64,000 bases of DNA from Planctomycetota bacterium (GTDB taxonomy: Bacteria; Planctomycetota; UBA1135; UBA2386). Position 1 is the first letter of the stretch. Each line of letters begins with the position of its first letter. The notes under the pieces are model-generated. The model saw nothing but the letters and a program-made list of their open reading frames with translations, did no database searches and was not told the origin of the DNA. Positions 28,160-36,752 of the stretch are shown here, piece after piece. The DNA lies in NCBI GenBank assembly GCA_020848735.1, contig JADLHO010000087.1, positions 49,290 through 113,289 on the forward strand, given 5' to 3'. The position numbers were made by a program, and so were the translations under genes.

Positions 28160-28826
28160 CCCCGGTCTCGCGGTCACGGTGCGCGAGCTGCGCTTCGCGT
28201 ATCCGGGCGGGGCGCCGCTGCTGCACGTGCGCGCCCTCGACCTGCGGCCCGGCGCCTGCGTCGCCGTCGTGGGGCCGAGCGGGACCGGCAAGACGAGCTT
28301 GCTCCATCTCCTCGCGGGGATCCTCGTGCCGGCGAGCGGTTCGTTGTGCGTCGGCGACGTCGACCTCGCCGGACTCGACGACGCCGCGCGGCGTCGCCTC
28401 CGCCGCACGCGGATCGGCCTGGTGTTCCAGGAGCTCGAATTGCTCGAGCACCTCGACGTCCGCGAGAACGCGCTGCTCCAGGCCACCCTGGCGCTGGGGC
28501 GCGCCGGAGCGCGCCTGCACGAGCCGCGCCTCGCCGCGCTCGCCGGGAGCTGCGGCATGGGTGCGCTGCTCGCGCGCCGGCCGCGCGAGCTCTCGGTCGG
28601 CGAGCGACAGCGCGCCGCGCTCTGCCGCGCGCTGCTGCTCCGCCCACCGCTCGTGCTCGCCGACGAGCCGACGGGCAACCTCGATGCCGAGACCGCGCAG
28701 CAGGTCGTCGAGCTGCTGCTCGACGATGCGCGCGAACGCGGAGCGACGCTCGTGGTGGTGACCCACGACCGCAGTCCGCTCGCGCGGTTCGATCGGGTCC
28801 TCGATGCGCGGGAGTGGCGCGCATGA
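28152..28826 (+). CDS. ABC transporter ATPase, LolD/MacB type
   Basis: A 224-residue cytoplasmic nucleotide-binding subunit. Walker A GPSGTGKT is at 41-48, the signature is LSVGERQR at 147-154 (LSxGE form), and Walker B VLADEP is followed by TGNLD, the wording typical of the LolD/MacB/FtsE group. The pair with the FtsX-type permease downstream and a metal-binding lipoprotein is unusual, since those proteins normally act with ZnuBC-type permeases. The ATG is within the end of the upstream gene and the stop overlaps the permease start (ATGA at 28823-28826). Confidence 0.9.
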   Translation: MADPGLAVTVRELRFAYPGGAPLLHVRALDLRPGACVAVVGPSGTGKTSLLHLLAGILVPASGSLCVGDVDLAGLDDAARRRLRRTRIGLVFQELELLEHLDVRENALLQATLALGRAGARLHEPRLAALAGSCGMGALLARRPRELSVGERQRAALCRALLLRPPLVLADEPTGNLDAETAQQVVELLLDDARERGATLVVVTHDRSPLARFDRVLDAREWRA

Positions 28827-29989
28827 GCGCGGCGCTCTGGCTCGGCCTGCGCGCCCTGGCGCACCATCGCGGCCGGGCACTCCTGCTCGCGCTCGCGACC
28901 GCGTTCGTCGCGTTCGTGCCGATCGCGATCACGCGGTTCATGGGCGCGGTCGAGGCTGCGGCGCTCGCGCGCGCGGACGCGAGTCCGCTCGTGATCGGGG
29001 CGCGCGGCAGCCGCTTCGACCTCGTGCTCTCCGCCCTGTGGTTCCGCGGCCGCACGCCCGACCTGCTGCGTCTCGACGAACTCGAGCGCGTGCGGCGCGA
29101 CGGTCTCGCGGAACCCGTGCCGCTCCTCGTGCGCCATACGGCGCAGGGTTGGCCGCTCGTCGGGACGACCTCGCAGTACTACCGTCATCGCGGTCTGCGG
29201 CTCGCCGAGGGCGAGTTGCCGCTGATGCTGGGCGAGTGCGTGCTCGGAGCGACCGTCGCCGAGCGCCTCGGCCTGCGCACGGGCGACGTGCTCCGCAGCG
29301 ATCCCGAGAACGCCCTCGCCCTCGATGGGGCGTACCCGTTGCGCATGCGCATCTGCGGGGTCCTCGCGCGCTGCGGCACGGCCGACGATGCCGCGGCCTT
29401 CGCGAGCCTGGAGACGACGTGGATCCTCGAGGGGCTGATGCACGGGCACGGCGATGCGCGGTCGCAGGACCAGGCGCGGGTGATCCGGCGCGACGGCGAG
29501 CGGGTCGTGCTCGACTCCGGCATCGTCGAGTACCAGGAGGTCACGCCCGAGAACGCGGCGAGCTTCCACGTCCACGGCGAGCGCGACGCGCTGCCCCTCT
29601 CGGCGATCCTCGCGCTGCCGCGCGACGTCCGCAGCGCGACCCTGCTGCTCGCGCGCTACCGCGTGCTCGATTCCGTCGAGGCCGTCGTGCCGCGCGCGGT
29701 CGTGCTCGAACTCCTGGCCTGGGTGCTCTCGCTCGAGCGCGTGTTCGTGCTCCAGGTCGTCTGCGTCGCGATCGCGACCGCGATGCTGCTCGCCCTGGTC
29801 CTCGCCCTCGTCGTGCGCCTCCGTGCCCGCGAGATCGAGACGCTGGCGCGGGTCGGTGCATCGCGCGCGACGGTCGCGGCGGCCTTCGCGGTCGAGTTCG
29901 GGGCGATTCTCCTCGGCGGCGCGGTCCTCGCGCTCGGGCTGGCGTGGGCTACGGTCTCCGTCCTACGCAGCGTCCTGCCATGGCTCTGA
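28823..29989 (+). CDS. FtsX/MacB-type ABC permease
   Basis: A 388-residue membrane subunit. One hydrophobic helix is near the N-terminus (about 18-37), a large periplasmic-type domain covers about 40-305, and two or three helices close the protein from about 310 to 388. This is the FtsX/LolCE/MacB topology, in which the external domain moves to transmit force rather than carrying a substrate through a channel. It overlaps the ATPase by 4 bp upstream and the metal-binding lipoprotein by 10 bp downstream, so the four genes 26906-30924 look like a single operon. Confidence 0.85.
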   Translation: MSAALWLGLRALAHHRGRALLLALATAFVAFVPIAITRFMGAVEAAALARADASPLVIGARGSRFDLVLSALWFRGRTPDLLRLDELERVRRDGLAEPVPLLVRHTAQGWPLVGTTSQYYRHRGLRLAEGELPLMLGECVLGATVAERLGLRTGDVLRSDPENALALDGAYPLRMRICGVLARCGTADDAAAFASLETTWILEGLMHGHGDARSQDQARVIRRDGERVVLDSGIVEYQEVTPENAASFHVHGERDALPLSAILALPRDVRSATLLLARYRVLDSVEAVVPRAVVLELLAWVLSLERVFVLQVVCVAIATAMLLALVLALVVRLRAREIETLARVGASRATVAAAFAVEFGAILLGGAVLALGLAWATVSVLRSVLPWL

Positions 29990-30924
29990 ACCCGCGCCGT
30001 TCCCCTTTCTCCCCGCTCGTCCTCGTCCTCAGCGCCGCGTTCCCGCTCACCGCGTGTGGCGGTGAAGCGTCCACGGCGGGGGCCGCCGCCCCGGGCAAGC
30101 CCGTCGTCTGGGCGGCCGCGTGGCCGATCTGGTCGTGGGCCAACCGCATCGGCGGCGATCTCATCGATCTGCGCTGCGTTCTGCCGGCGGGCGCCGACGT
30201 CGAGAGCTTCGAGCCGGAGCGCAAGACGATCGCCGCGATCGCGGATGCCGAGCTGGTCCTGCTGCACGGCGCCGAGCTGGAGCACTGGGCGATGCACGCG
30301 AGCCTGCCGCTCGGCATCGTCGTCGATGCCTGCCGTCCGCTCACGGCCGAGCTGATCAAGCTGCCCGAAGGTGCCGCGCACAGCCACGGGGCCGGCGAAC
30401 ACCACGTGCACGATGGACACAACCCGCACGTCTGGCTCGACCCCGTGCTGGCCCAGAAGCAGGCGCGCGCGGTGCACGAGGGCCTGCTCCGGATCCTCCC
30501 GGAGCAGCGCGCGGCGCTCGACGGTCGCCTGGCGACGCTGCTCGCCGATCTCGAGGCGCTCGATCGCGAGTGCCAGGCGCTGCGCTTCGCGACGGACGAC
30601 GTCGTCGTGACCACGCATCCCACCTGGGCCTACCTCGGCAAGCGCTACGGCTGGCCCCTCGCGGAGGCCCACTTCCACGCCGAGAAGGAGCTCGACGACG
30701 CGGGGCTCACCGAACTCGCGGTGGCGGCCGGCGACAAGCGCGTGCGCGCCGTGCTCTTCGAGGCGCCGGTGCCCGAGGCCGCCCAGAAGCGCATCCGCGA
30801 ACTGCTCGGCGCGCCCTGCATCGTGATCGATCCCGACGTGACGCGCAGCGGCGAGCAGCTCACGCGGGACACGGGCGCCGTCCTGCGCGCGGGCGTCGCG
30901 GCGCTGGCCGCCGCCATGAACTGA
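29980..30924 (+). CDS. ZnuA-like metal-binding lipoprotein
   Basis: A 314-residue solute-binding protein of the cluster A-I (ZnuA/TroA) fold, with a lipobox ending at Cys26 (LTAC). It has a His-rich loop (about 134-147, HSHGAGEHHVHDGH) directly before the metal ligand motif NPHVWLDP (His150), and a second ligand, His213, in TTHPTWAYL. An acidic ligand is expected in IDPDV around 284-286. The position that normally carries the first His (the PHDY or PHEY site) is Glu75 here. Zinc or a related divalent metal is the likely ligand. It overlaps the permease gene by 10 bp and is the last gene of the cassette. A perfect hairpin containing its stop codon follows. Confidence 0.9.
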   Translation: MALNPRRSPFSPLVLVLSAAFPLTACGGEASTAGAAAPGKPVVWAAAWPIWSWANRIGGDLIDLRCVLPAGADVESFEPERKTIAAIADAELVLLHGAELEHWAMHASLPLGIVVDACRPLTAELIKLPEGAAHSHGAGEHHVHDGHNPHVWLDPVLAQKQARAVHEGLLRILPEQRAALDGRLATLLADLEALDRECQALRFATDDVVVTTHPTWAYLGKRYGWPLAEAHFHAEKELDDAGLTELAVAAGDKRVRAVLFEAPVPEAAQKRIRELLGAPCIVIDPDVTRSGEQLTRDTGAVLRAGVAALAAAMN

Positions 30925-30942
30925 GCGCGCCGCGCGCGCTCA
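30922..30942. terminator. Bidirectional hairpin spanning two stop codons
   Basis: TGAGCGCGC (30922-30930) and GCGCGCTCA (30934-30942) form a perfect 9-bp stem with a CGC loop. The outer bases are the stop codon of the metal-binding lipoprotein gene on one strand and of the DUF1570 gene on the other. It is symmetrical, so it could stop transcription from both sides. Confidence 0.55.
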
Positions 30943-32565
30943 CTTGCGCTTGATCGCGCCGCTCTTGACCCAGTCGATCCAGGCGGCTTCCCAGGCGATC
31001 GCGTCGACGCCCTCCAGACAGACCCTGGCCGCCTTCTCGGCGTCCTTCTCCTCGAGCGCGATCTTCGCGTAGGTCGGGAGGATCTCGCTCCACTCGGGAT
31101 CCCATTTCGCGCCGAGCTTGGCCTTGCCGCGGATGAGGAAGTCGGCCATGGCCCAGGCCTGGGCGTAATGGTCCGGTGCACGTGCGCCGTAGAACTTGGC
31201 GCGCGACCAGCCGACGATCTCGCCGCTCGGGATCAGGGTCTTCGAGGCCATCTGCTCGCGCAGCGAGTCGAGGCGGCCCTTGTGGGGGACGAGCACCTCG
31301 TTCTTGCCGCTGCGGCGCAGGCTGCCGAAGTACTCCGCGAGGCCTTCGTCGAACCAGCGGTGCAGCTCGACCTCCGGCCAGTACTGGTCCGAGTACTGGT
31401 GCCAGGCCTCGTGGTAGGCGATCGAGAGCATCTCCTCCTCGCTGCTGCAGAAGATGCGCTGCGCGTCGTGATAGATGACGAGCTCCTTGGTGCCGGGGCT
31501 GAACCAGCCGACGACGCCCGTCGGCGTGTCCCCGTACTTCTGGAACTCACCGTAGTCGTAGCAGATGCGGATGATCGAGTAGTTGCGCTTCATCCCCGGG
31601 TGTGGGGGATAGCGGTCCTTGAACATCGCGCGCGCGTCTTCGAGCTTCTTCGCCGTCCAGCGGGCGAAGCGGATCATCTCCTTCTGGTGCGCGCCGTCGC
31701 CGAGCTTCCACGCGAAGGTGACGATGAAGTCCTCGGTGGTGAAGTAGTCCCAGTTCTTGAGGTCGCCGATGTTCTTCTTCAGGCGCTCGAGGGCTTCCTT
31801 CTCCTCCTCGGTGTCGGCGTACTTGTCCTTCGGTTCCGCGGCACCGCCGTCGTCCTCGGCGGGACCGAGGTACTGGAGGCTCGTCAGCATGCGCTTGACG
31901 ATGGGGTTCCACTTCGCGTCGGGCTTCTCGCCGGACTTGACCGGCAGCACCACCGAGAGCGCGATCTCCTTGCCCTCGGGCAGCGTGTAGCAGGCGGTCG
32001 TCGTGTACCAGAGCTGGTCGAACTGTCCGGAGTAGTTGACCATCGCCTTGACGTCGACGTACTCCCACCAGGTCGAGGGCGGCTTCTTCCCGCCGCCCTT
32101 GTTCGCCTTCCCCTTCACCAGGACCTTGCGCTTCTCGCCGGAGCTGGTCGGGTCCTTGCCGGCGACGAAGTCCGCGAAGGTCTTGGCCTTGGCGCTGCGC
32201 CGGAACTCCTCCATCGCGCGCTTCGCGAGATCCTCGGGCGAGACTTCGTCGTCGCCGGTCTTCGGCTTGTCGCCGGTGCTCGGCCCCTCCGACGGCGCGT
32301 TGTTCCCCTCGAACTCGTAGACGTAGAGCTGCCAGGAGAAGGTGCCATTGCGGCCGTGGATGTAGTCCCCCTCGTCGGCCGGCTCGAACTTCGCGATGAG
32401 ATTGCCGCCCTCGGAACCGATCTGGATCGGCACGGGCGAGAGCTTCTGGAACACGTCGAAGCGGACGCGCTGCGAGTCGAGGGTCTGCTCGAAGTAGTCC
32501 GTCTGGGCGGGCGCGAGCGCACACAGGACGGCGGACGAGAACAGGGTCGCGACGAACTTGCCCAT
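30940..32565 (-). CDS. Secreted DUF1570-type zinc metallopeptidase
   Basis: A 541-residue exported protein with a clear signal peptide (about 1-20, ending ALAPAQ) and no lipobox. The C-terminal half carries HEAWH at 385-389 and WFDEGLAEYFG at 405-414, the gluzincin arrangement of DUF1570 with Glu407 as the third zinc ligand. The N-terminal half (to about 235) is beta-rich with a Lys/Gly-rich linker at about 145-165, and a charged Glu/Lys coiled stretch follows at 245-270. The ATG at 32565 is preferred because it begins the signal peptide; upstream in-frame codons are Arg/His-rich. Substrate is unknown. DUF1570 proteins are frequent in Planctomycetota, from memory. Confidence 0.83.
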   Translation of the reverse strand: MGKFVATLFSSAVLCALAPAQTDYFEQTLDSQRVRFDVFQKLSPVPIQIGSEGGNLIAKFEPADEGDYIHGRNGTFSWQLYVYEFEGNNAPSEGPSTGDKPKTGDDEVSPEDLAKRAMEEFRRSAKAKTFADFVAGKDPTSSGEKRKVLVKGKANKGGGKKPPSTWWEYVDVKAMVNYSGQFDQLWYTTTACYTLPEGKEIALSVVLPVKSGEKPDAKWNPIVKRMLTSLQYLGPAEDDGGAAEPKDKYADTEEEKEALERLKKNIGDLKNWDYFTTEDFIVTFAWKLGDGAHQKEMIRFARWTAKKLEDARAMFKDRYPPHPGMKRNYSIIRICYDYGEFQKYGDTPTGVVGWFSPGTKELVIYHDAQRIFCSSEEEMLSIAYHEAWHQYSDQYWPEVELHRWFDEGLAEYFGSLRRSGKNEVLVPHKGRLDSLREQMASKTLIPSGEIVGWSRAKFYGARAPDHYAQAWAMADFLIRGKAKLGAKWDPEWSEILPTYAKIALEEKDAEKAARVCLEGVDAIAWEAAWIDWVKSGAIKRK

Positions 32566-32649
32566 GATTTCCGGTTCGAGAGGAGCGACGAGGCGCGGAG
32601 CGTAACGGGTCGCCGTGCAGCCGTGGGGTGCATCGTGGCCGAGGGAGCG

Positions 32650-32668
32650 GTGCGACCGTCGGTCGCGC
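32650..32668 (-). terminator. Terminator-like hairpin for the epimerase operon
   Basis: GCGACC (32652-32657) pairs with GGTCGC (32661-32666) around a GTC loop, with two more pairs (one G-U) outside. It lies 38 bp after the minus-strand epimerase stop codon, where the five-gene transporter operon would end, and upstream of the next same-strand gene. Confidence 0.35.
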
Positions 32669-32705
32669 AACGCGGACCGTGGGCACTTGCTCCCGCGCGC
32701 GCGGC

Positions 32706-33740
32706 TCAGGCTCGCGGCGACAGCCCGCGCCAGCGGATCCCCAATCCCGCCCGACCGGGGAAGCTCACGATGCCGTCCTCGCCGACCGAGACGCCCTCGG
32801 CCACGTCGTCGGCGAGCAGCAGGGCGCCGTCGAGGTCCGCCCAGTCGAGGAGCGGCAGGAGCTGCCCGATCGCGGAGATCCCCACCGTCGACTCAGTCAT
32901 GCAGCCGACCATGACCTTGAGTCCGAGCTGTCGCGCGCTCGCGATCATCCGCCGCGCCGGCGTGATCCCGCCGCACTTGGTGAGCTTCACGTTGATGCCG
33001 TGGAAGCGCGACGCACAGCGCGCGACATCGGCCTCGCCCTGGCAACTCTCGTCGGCGACCAGCGGCAGGACCGAACGGGCGAAGACCGCCGCCTGCCCGT
33101 CGTCGTCGTCGGGTGGCAGGGGCTGCTCGAGGAACTCGACGCCGAGCGCCGCGAGCTGCGGCGCGAGTTCGAGCGTGCGCGCGGCCGTCCACGCGCAGTT
33201 CGCGTCGATCCGGAACACCGCCGTCGTGTGGCGCCGCAGCTCGCGGACGATCGCGAGGTCGTCGTCGGTGCCGAGCTTGATCTTGTAGATCGGGAAGCGG
33301 GGGAACTCGCGCAGCTTCGCCACCATCTCCGCGACGGGGGCGATGCCGATCGTGTAGTCGGAGGGCGGCAGCGCCGCGAGCGAGAGGCCGAAGAGCCGCC
33401 AGACCGGCAGGCCGAGGCGCTTGCCCCAGAGGTCGTGCGCCGCCTGGTCGAGCGCACAGAGCGCGAAGGGATCCGCGGCGAGGGCGCTCGCGTGCCGCGC
33501 CCAGAACGCGGCGGGCACGTCGACGTGATCGGCCTCGATCGCGTCGCGCAAGCGCTCGAGGCTCGCACCCATCGACGCGGCCGAATTCCCGTAGTAGCCG
33601 ACGGTCGAGGCCTCGCCGTAGCCCGCGTGCTCGCCGTCGCGGAGCTCGACGATGAGGTTGTGCTGCAGATCGGTCGAGCCGTGCGCGATCGTGAAGCGAT
33701 GGCGCAGGCGGAGCGGGACGACATGGAGCGTCATCTGCAT
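32706..33740 (-). CDS. Enolase-superfamily dipeptide epimerase
   Basis: A 344-residue enzyme of the muconate-lactonizing subgroup. It has the KIK motif (Lys153 and Lys155) as base, metal ligands Asp179 (RIDAN), Glu205 (EQPLP) and Asp230 (ADESC), and the opposite-face lysine in KLTKCGG (252-258). This set fits L-Ala-D/L-Glu epimerase-like enzymes, which interconvert dipeptide stereoisomers, though exact substrates in this subgroup vary. It is the last gene of an operon with FecBCD-type transporter genes and a BioF-like enzyme, with only 8 bp to the latter. Two nearby Met codons (33740 and 33734) could start it. Confidence 0.85.
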   Translation of the reverse strand: MQMTLHVVPLRLRHRFTIAHGSTDLQHNLIVELRDGEHAGYGEASTVGYYGNSAASMGASLERLRDAIEADHVDVPAAFWARHASALAADPFALCALDQAAHDLWGKRLGLPVWRLFGLSLAALPPSDYTIGIAPVAEMVAKLREFPRFPIYKIKLGTDDDLAIVRELRRHTTAVFRIDANCAWTAARTLELAPQLAALGVEFLEQPLPPDDDDGQAAVFARSVLPLVADESCQGEADVARCASRFHGINVKLTKCGGITPARRMIASARQLGLKVMVGCMTESTVGISAIGQLLPLLDWADLDGALLLADDVAEGVSVGEDGIVSFPGRAGLGIRWRGLSPRA

Positions 33741-33748
33741 GGTCGGCC

Positions 33749-34870
33749 TCAGAGATGGCGGCGGAGGGCGTCGAGGAGTGCCTCGAGATGCGCGGCCTCG
33801 TGCGTCGCGAAGACCGCGATGCGCAGCGCCGGCGCCGTGAGTCCGCCGTAGCCCTTCAGCACGGGCACGAGGATGCCGGCGCGGCGCAGCGCCACGTGCA
33901 GTGCGTCGACCTCGCGCTCGCGGGGCAGGCTCAGCGCGATGATCGGCGCGGCGCGCGCATCGTCGCGCAGCGTGACCCCGAGCGCGCGGAGGCCGGCGCG
34001 CAGCGTCTCGGCATGGGCGTGCAGGCGCACGCGGAGCAGCGGCTCCGTGCGCGCGATCCGCAGCGCGGCCGCGGTCGCCGCGGCGACCGGGACGGTGGGG
34101 GGCGTGGACCCGGCGCTCCACGCGCTCGCCCGGGCGATCCGCGCGATCCGCTCCGCGTTGCCCGCGACGAGCGCGCCGTGCCCGCCGAGCGCCTTGCTCG
34201 CGGTGCCCGCGACGAGCAGCGCGTCGTCGTCGGCGAGGCCGGCGTGCTCCACGCTGCCGCGGCCGTTCTCCCCGAGCACGCCGAAGCCGTGGGCGTCGTC
34301 GACGAGCAGCGTGCCCCCCGGGTAGGGTGCGAGGGCCTCGCGGAGCGCGGCGAGCGGTGCGAGACGGCCATTGCCCGCGAAGACGCCGTCCGTCACGACG
34401 AGCGGCGTCTCACCGGCCTTGAGTTCGCGCTGCAGACGTGCCGCGAGATCGCCGGCGTCGCCGTGCGCGTACGGGTGTCTCGGCGTCGCGTCGAGGAGGC
34501 CCAGCGCCTCGCGCGCGCTCGCGTGAGCGTGCTCGTCGTGGAACGCGCGCCAACGCCGCGTCGGCAGCGCCGCGACGAGGAGCGCCGTCGCGGCCCAGCC
34601 GCTCGCGACGTGCAGCGCGGCCGCCGTGCCGAAGAACTCCGCAGCCTCGGCCTCGGCGGCGAGGAGCGGCGGCGTCGTGCCGTAGCCCGCGCGCGCGCTG
34701 CCGGGGTGCAGGCCGAAGCGCTGGATGGCCGCGACGGCCGCCGCGATGACCTCGGGCCGCGCCTGCAGTCCGAGATAGGCGGTGCCGCCGAACCAGAGCA
34801 GGCGCTGGCCGTCGACCTGGACCTCGGGGCCGACCGGGCTCTCGAAGCAGGGGGACTCGCCTGGGCTCAT
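33749..34870 (-). CDS. BioF-like alpha-oxoamine synthase (PLP enzyme)
   Basis: A 373-residue PLP-dependent enzyme of the class II aminotransferase / alpha-oxoamine synthase group. Schiff-base lysine is Lys226 in GTASKALGGHGA, and DDAHGFGVLG (191-200) supplies the cofactor Asp and stacking His as in BioF, Kbl and HemA. Members condense an amino acid with an acyl-CoA or acyl-ACP and lose CO2. BioF (7-keto-8-aminopelargonate synthase) is the closest by motif, but no other biotin gene is in the window. The ATG overlaps the upstream ATPase stop by 4 bp, so it is co-expressed with a FecBCD-type importer. Confidence 0.83.
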   Translation of the reverse strand: MSPGESPCFESPVGPEVQVDGQRLLWFGGTAYLGLQARPEVIAAAVAAIQRFGLHPGSARAGYGTTPPLLAAEAEAAEFFGTAAALHVASGWAATALLVAALPTRRWRAFHDEHAHASAREALGLLDATPRHPYAHGDAGDLAARLQRELKAGETPLVVTDGVFAGNGRLAPLAALREALAPYPGGTLLVDDAHGFGVLGENGRGSVEHAGLADDDALLVAGTASKALGGHGALVAGNAERIARIARASAWSAGSTPPTVPVAAATAAALRIARTEPLLRVRLHAHAETLRAGLRALGVTLRDDARAAPIIALSLPREREVDALHVALRRAGILVPVLKGYGGLTAPALRIAVFATHEAAHLEALLDALRRHL

Positions 34871-35658
34871 GGCGTCGTCCTCGCGCGCTCGACGACCACG
34901 TGGGCCGCACCCGTACCCGGCACGACCCGCAGGGCCGTGCCGAAGACCGGCGCGAGCCGGGCCTCGGTCAGCAACTGGGCAGGCGCTCCGGAGTCGGCCA
35001 CGCGGCCGGACGCGAGCATCGTGATCCGGTCGGCGAACTGGCCCGCGAGGTCGAGGTCGTGGGTCACGACGACGACCGCGCGCCCCGCGCGCGCGCGCGC
35101 CGCGAAGAGCTCCAGCACGACGAGCTGCTGGTCGGGGTCGAGCGACGCCGTCGGTTCGTCGCCGAGCAGCACCGGGCTGTCCTGCGCGAGCGCCCGCGCG
35201 ACCAGGGCCCGCTGCCGCTCGCCGCCGGACAGCGCCGCGAGCGGGCGCTCGGCGAACGCGAGCAGGCCGGTCGCGGTGAGCGCCGCAGCGACGGCGGCGC
35301 GATCGCTCGTGCCGGCGTTCGGCGGCGAGCCGCGCCAGGCGTAGCGCCCGCCTTCGACGAATTCGGCGACGCTGCAGTCGGGCAGCGCGTCGAGCCCCTG
35401 CGGCACCAGCGCGACGCGCCGGGCGCGCGCGGCGGGGCGGAGCCGTGCGGCGTCCTCGCCCGCGAGCTCCACCTGACCGGCCGTGGTCCGCACGAGGCCC
35501 GCGGCCGCGCGCAGGAGCGTGCTCTTGCCCGAGCCGTTGCGGCCGATCACCGCGTGCAACTCGCCGGCGACGGCCTCGAACTCGGCGTTGCAAAGTGCGG
35601 GCAGCGCCGTGCCCGGGTAGCGCACCGTCACGTCGCGCAGGCGCAGCGGGCTCACCAT
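34867..35658 (-). CDS. FecE/BtuD-type ABC transporter ATPase
   Basis: A 263-residue nucleotide-binding subunit. Walker A GRNGSGKST is at 39-47, the signature LSGGERQR is intact and Walker B VLLGDEP is followed by TASLD, as in iron-siderophore, haem and cobalamin importers. It sits between the FecCD permease (7-bp overlap) and the BioF-like gene (4-bp overlap) in a minus-strand operon. Confidence 0.92.
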   Translation of the reverse strand: MVSPLRLRDVTVRYPGTALPALCNAEFEAVAGELHAVIGRNGSGKSTLLRAAAGLVRTTAGQVELAGEDAARLRPAARARRVALVPQGLDALPDCSVAEFVEGGRYAWRGSPPNAGTSDRAAVAAALTATGLLAFAERPLAALSGGERQRALVARALAQDSPVLLGDEPTASLDPDQQLVVLELFAARARAGRAVVVVTHDLDLAGQFADRITMLASGRVADSGAPAQLLTEARLAPVFGTALRVVPGTGAAHVVVERARTTP

Positions 35659-36752
35659 GCGAGCCTCGACCGCGAGCGCGCGAAGAGCAGCGCGAGGAAG
35701 AACGTCCCGCCGAGCAGGGTCATCTGGACGTTGGGGCGGAACGTCCGTTCGCCGAGGACGACGAGCTGCAGCAGGTCGAGTCCGGGCACGAAGACCGCGC
35801 CGCCGAGCAACGTGAGCCAGAGCACGCGGCGATGCGAGGCGCCGACGGCGAGCCGAACGACCTGGGGCACGACGAGGCCGACGAAGCCGATCGGACCGGC
35901 CGCGGCGACCGCGCAGGCCGTCGCGAATGCGGCGGTGACGACCACGAGGACGCGGACGCGTGTGACGTCGACGCCGAGGCTGCGCGCGTCGTCGTCGCCG
36001 CCGGCGAGCAGATCGAGCTCGCGTGCGACGCGCGGGATCACGAGCACCGCGGCGAACACGCCGCAGGCGACCATCAGCACGTGGTAGGGCTGGCGCTCGT
36101 GGAGTGCGCCCATCGACCAGGCCTGCAGGGCGCCGAGCAGATCGAGGCGTTGAGCCGCGAAGAGCCCGTCCTGCACCGCGGCGATCGCACCGGCCATGCA
36201 GCTGTTGAGCGCGACGCCGAGCAGGACCAGCATCGCGATGCCACCGCGGCCGGTGAGTCGCTGGCCGAGGATCACGACGATGCCCGTCACGAGCAGCGCG
36301 CCGACGAGCGCCGCACCGGACACGAGCCAGGGACCGAGCTCCCCGAGTCCTTCGCGCACGACGAGCGGTGCGATGCCCCCGAGCGCGAGCAGGGCTGCGG
36401 TCGCGCCGAGCGACGCGCCGGAGGTCACGCCGAGCAGCGAGGGATCGGCGAGCGGGTTGCGCAGCAGGCCCTGGAGCAGCGCCCCGGCGACGGCGAGGCA
36501 GGCCCCGACGCCGGCGCTGGTGAGCGCCGAGCAGACCCGGATCTGGAGCAGTGCCTGATGCGGCAGCGGCGCATCGAGTCCGACGATCGCGAGCAGTCCC
36601 CGGAGGAGTTGGTCGGGCGGGAAGTGCAGCGCCTTGTCGGTGCCGAGTGCGATCTGGCCCGCGAGGATCACGAGGCCGCACGCGGCGAGCGCGAACGTCA
36701 CGTCGCGGGGCAGCGGCCGCGCGTGCGCGTCGGCGTCGCCGTCGCGGGTCAC
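35652..36752 (-). CDS. FecCD-family ABC permease
   Basis: A 366-residue integral membrane subunit with about ten hydrophobic segments. Family hallmarks are present: R-VCSALTSAGVGACLAVAGALLQ near the first helices, the RNPLADPSLLGVTSGASLGA loop, and the GPIGFVGLVVPQVVR coupling segment that contacts the ATPase. Members import siderophores, haem, cobalamin or zincophores. The start is a GTG inside the upstream stop codon (36749-36752, GTGA on the minus strand). Confidence 0.92.
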   Translation of the reverse strand: MTRDGDADAHARPLPRDVTFALAACGLVILAGQIALGTDKALHFPPDQLLRGLLAIVGLDAPLPHQALLQIRVCSALTSAGVGACLAVAGALLQGLLRNPLADPSLLGVTSGASLGATAALLALGGIAPLVVREGLGELGPWLVSGAALVGALLVTGIVVILGQRLTGRGGIAMLVLLGVALNSCMAGAIAAVQDGLFAAQRLDLLGALQAWSMGALHERQPYHVLMVACGVFAAVLVIPRVARELDLLAGGDDDARSLGVDVTRVRVLVVVTAAFATACAVAAAGPIGFVGLVVPQVVRLAVGASHRRVLWLTLLGGAVFVPGLDLLQLVVLGERTFRPNVQMTLLGGTFFLALLFARSRSRLAW

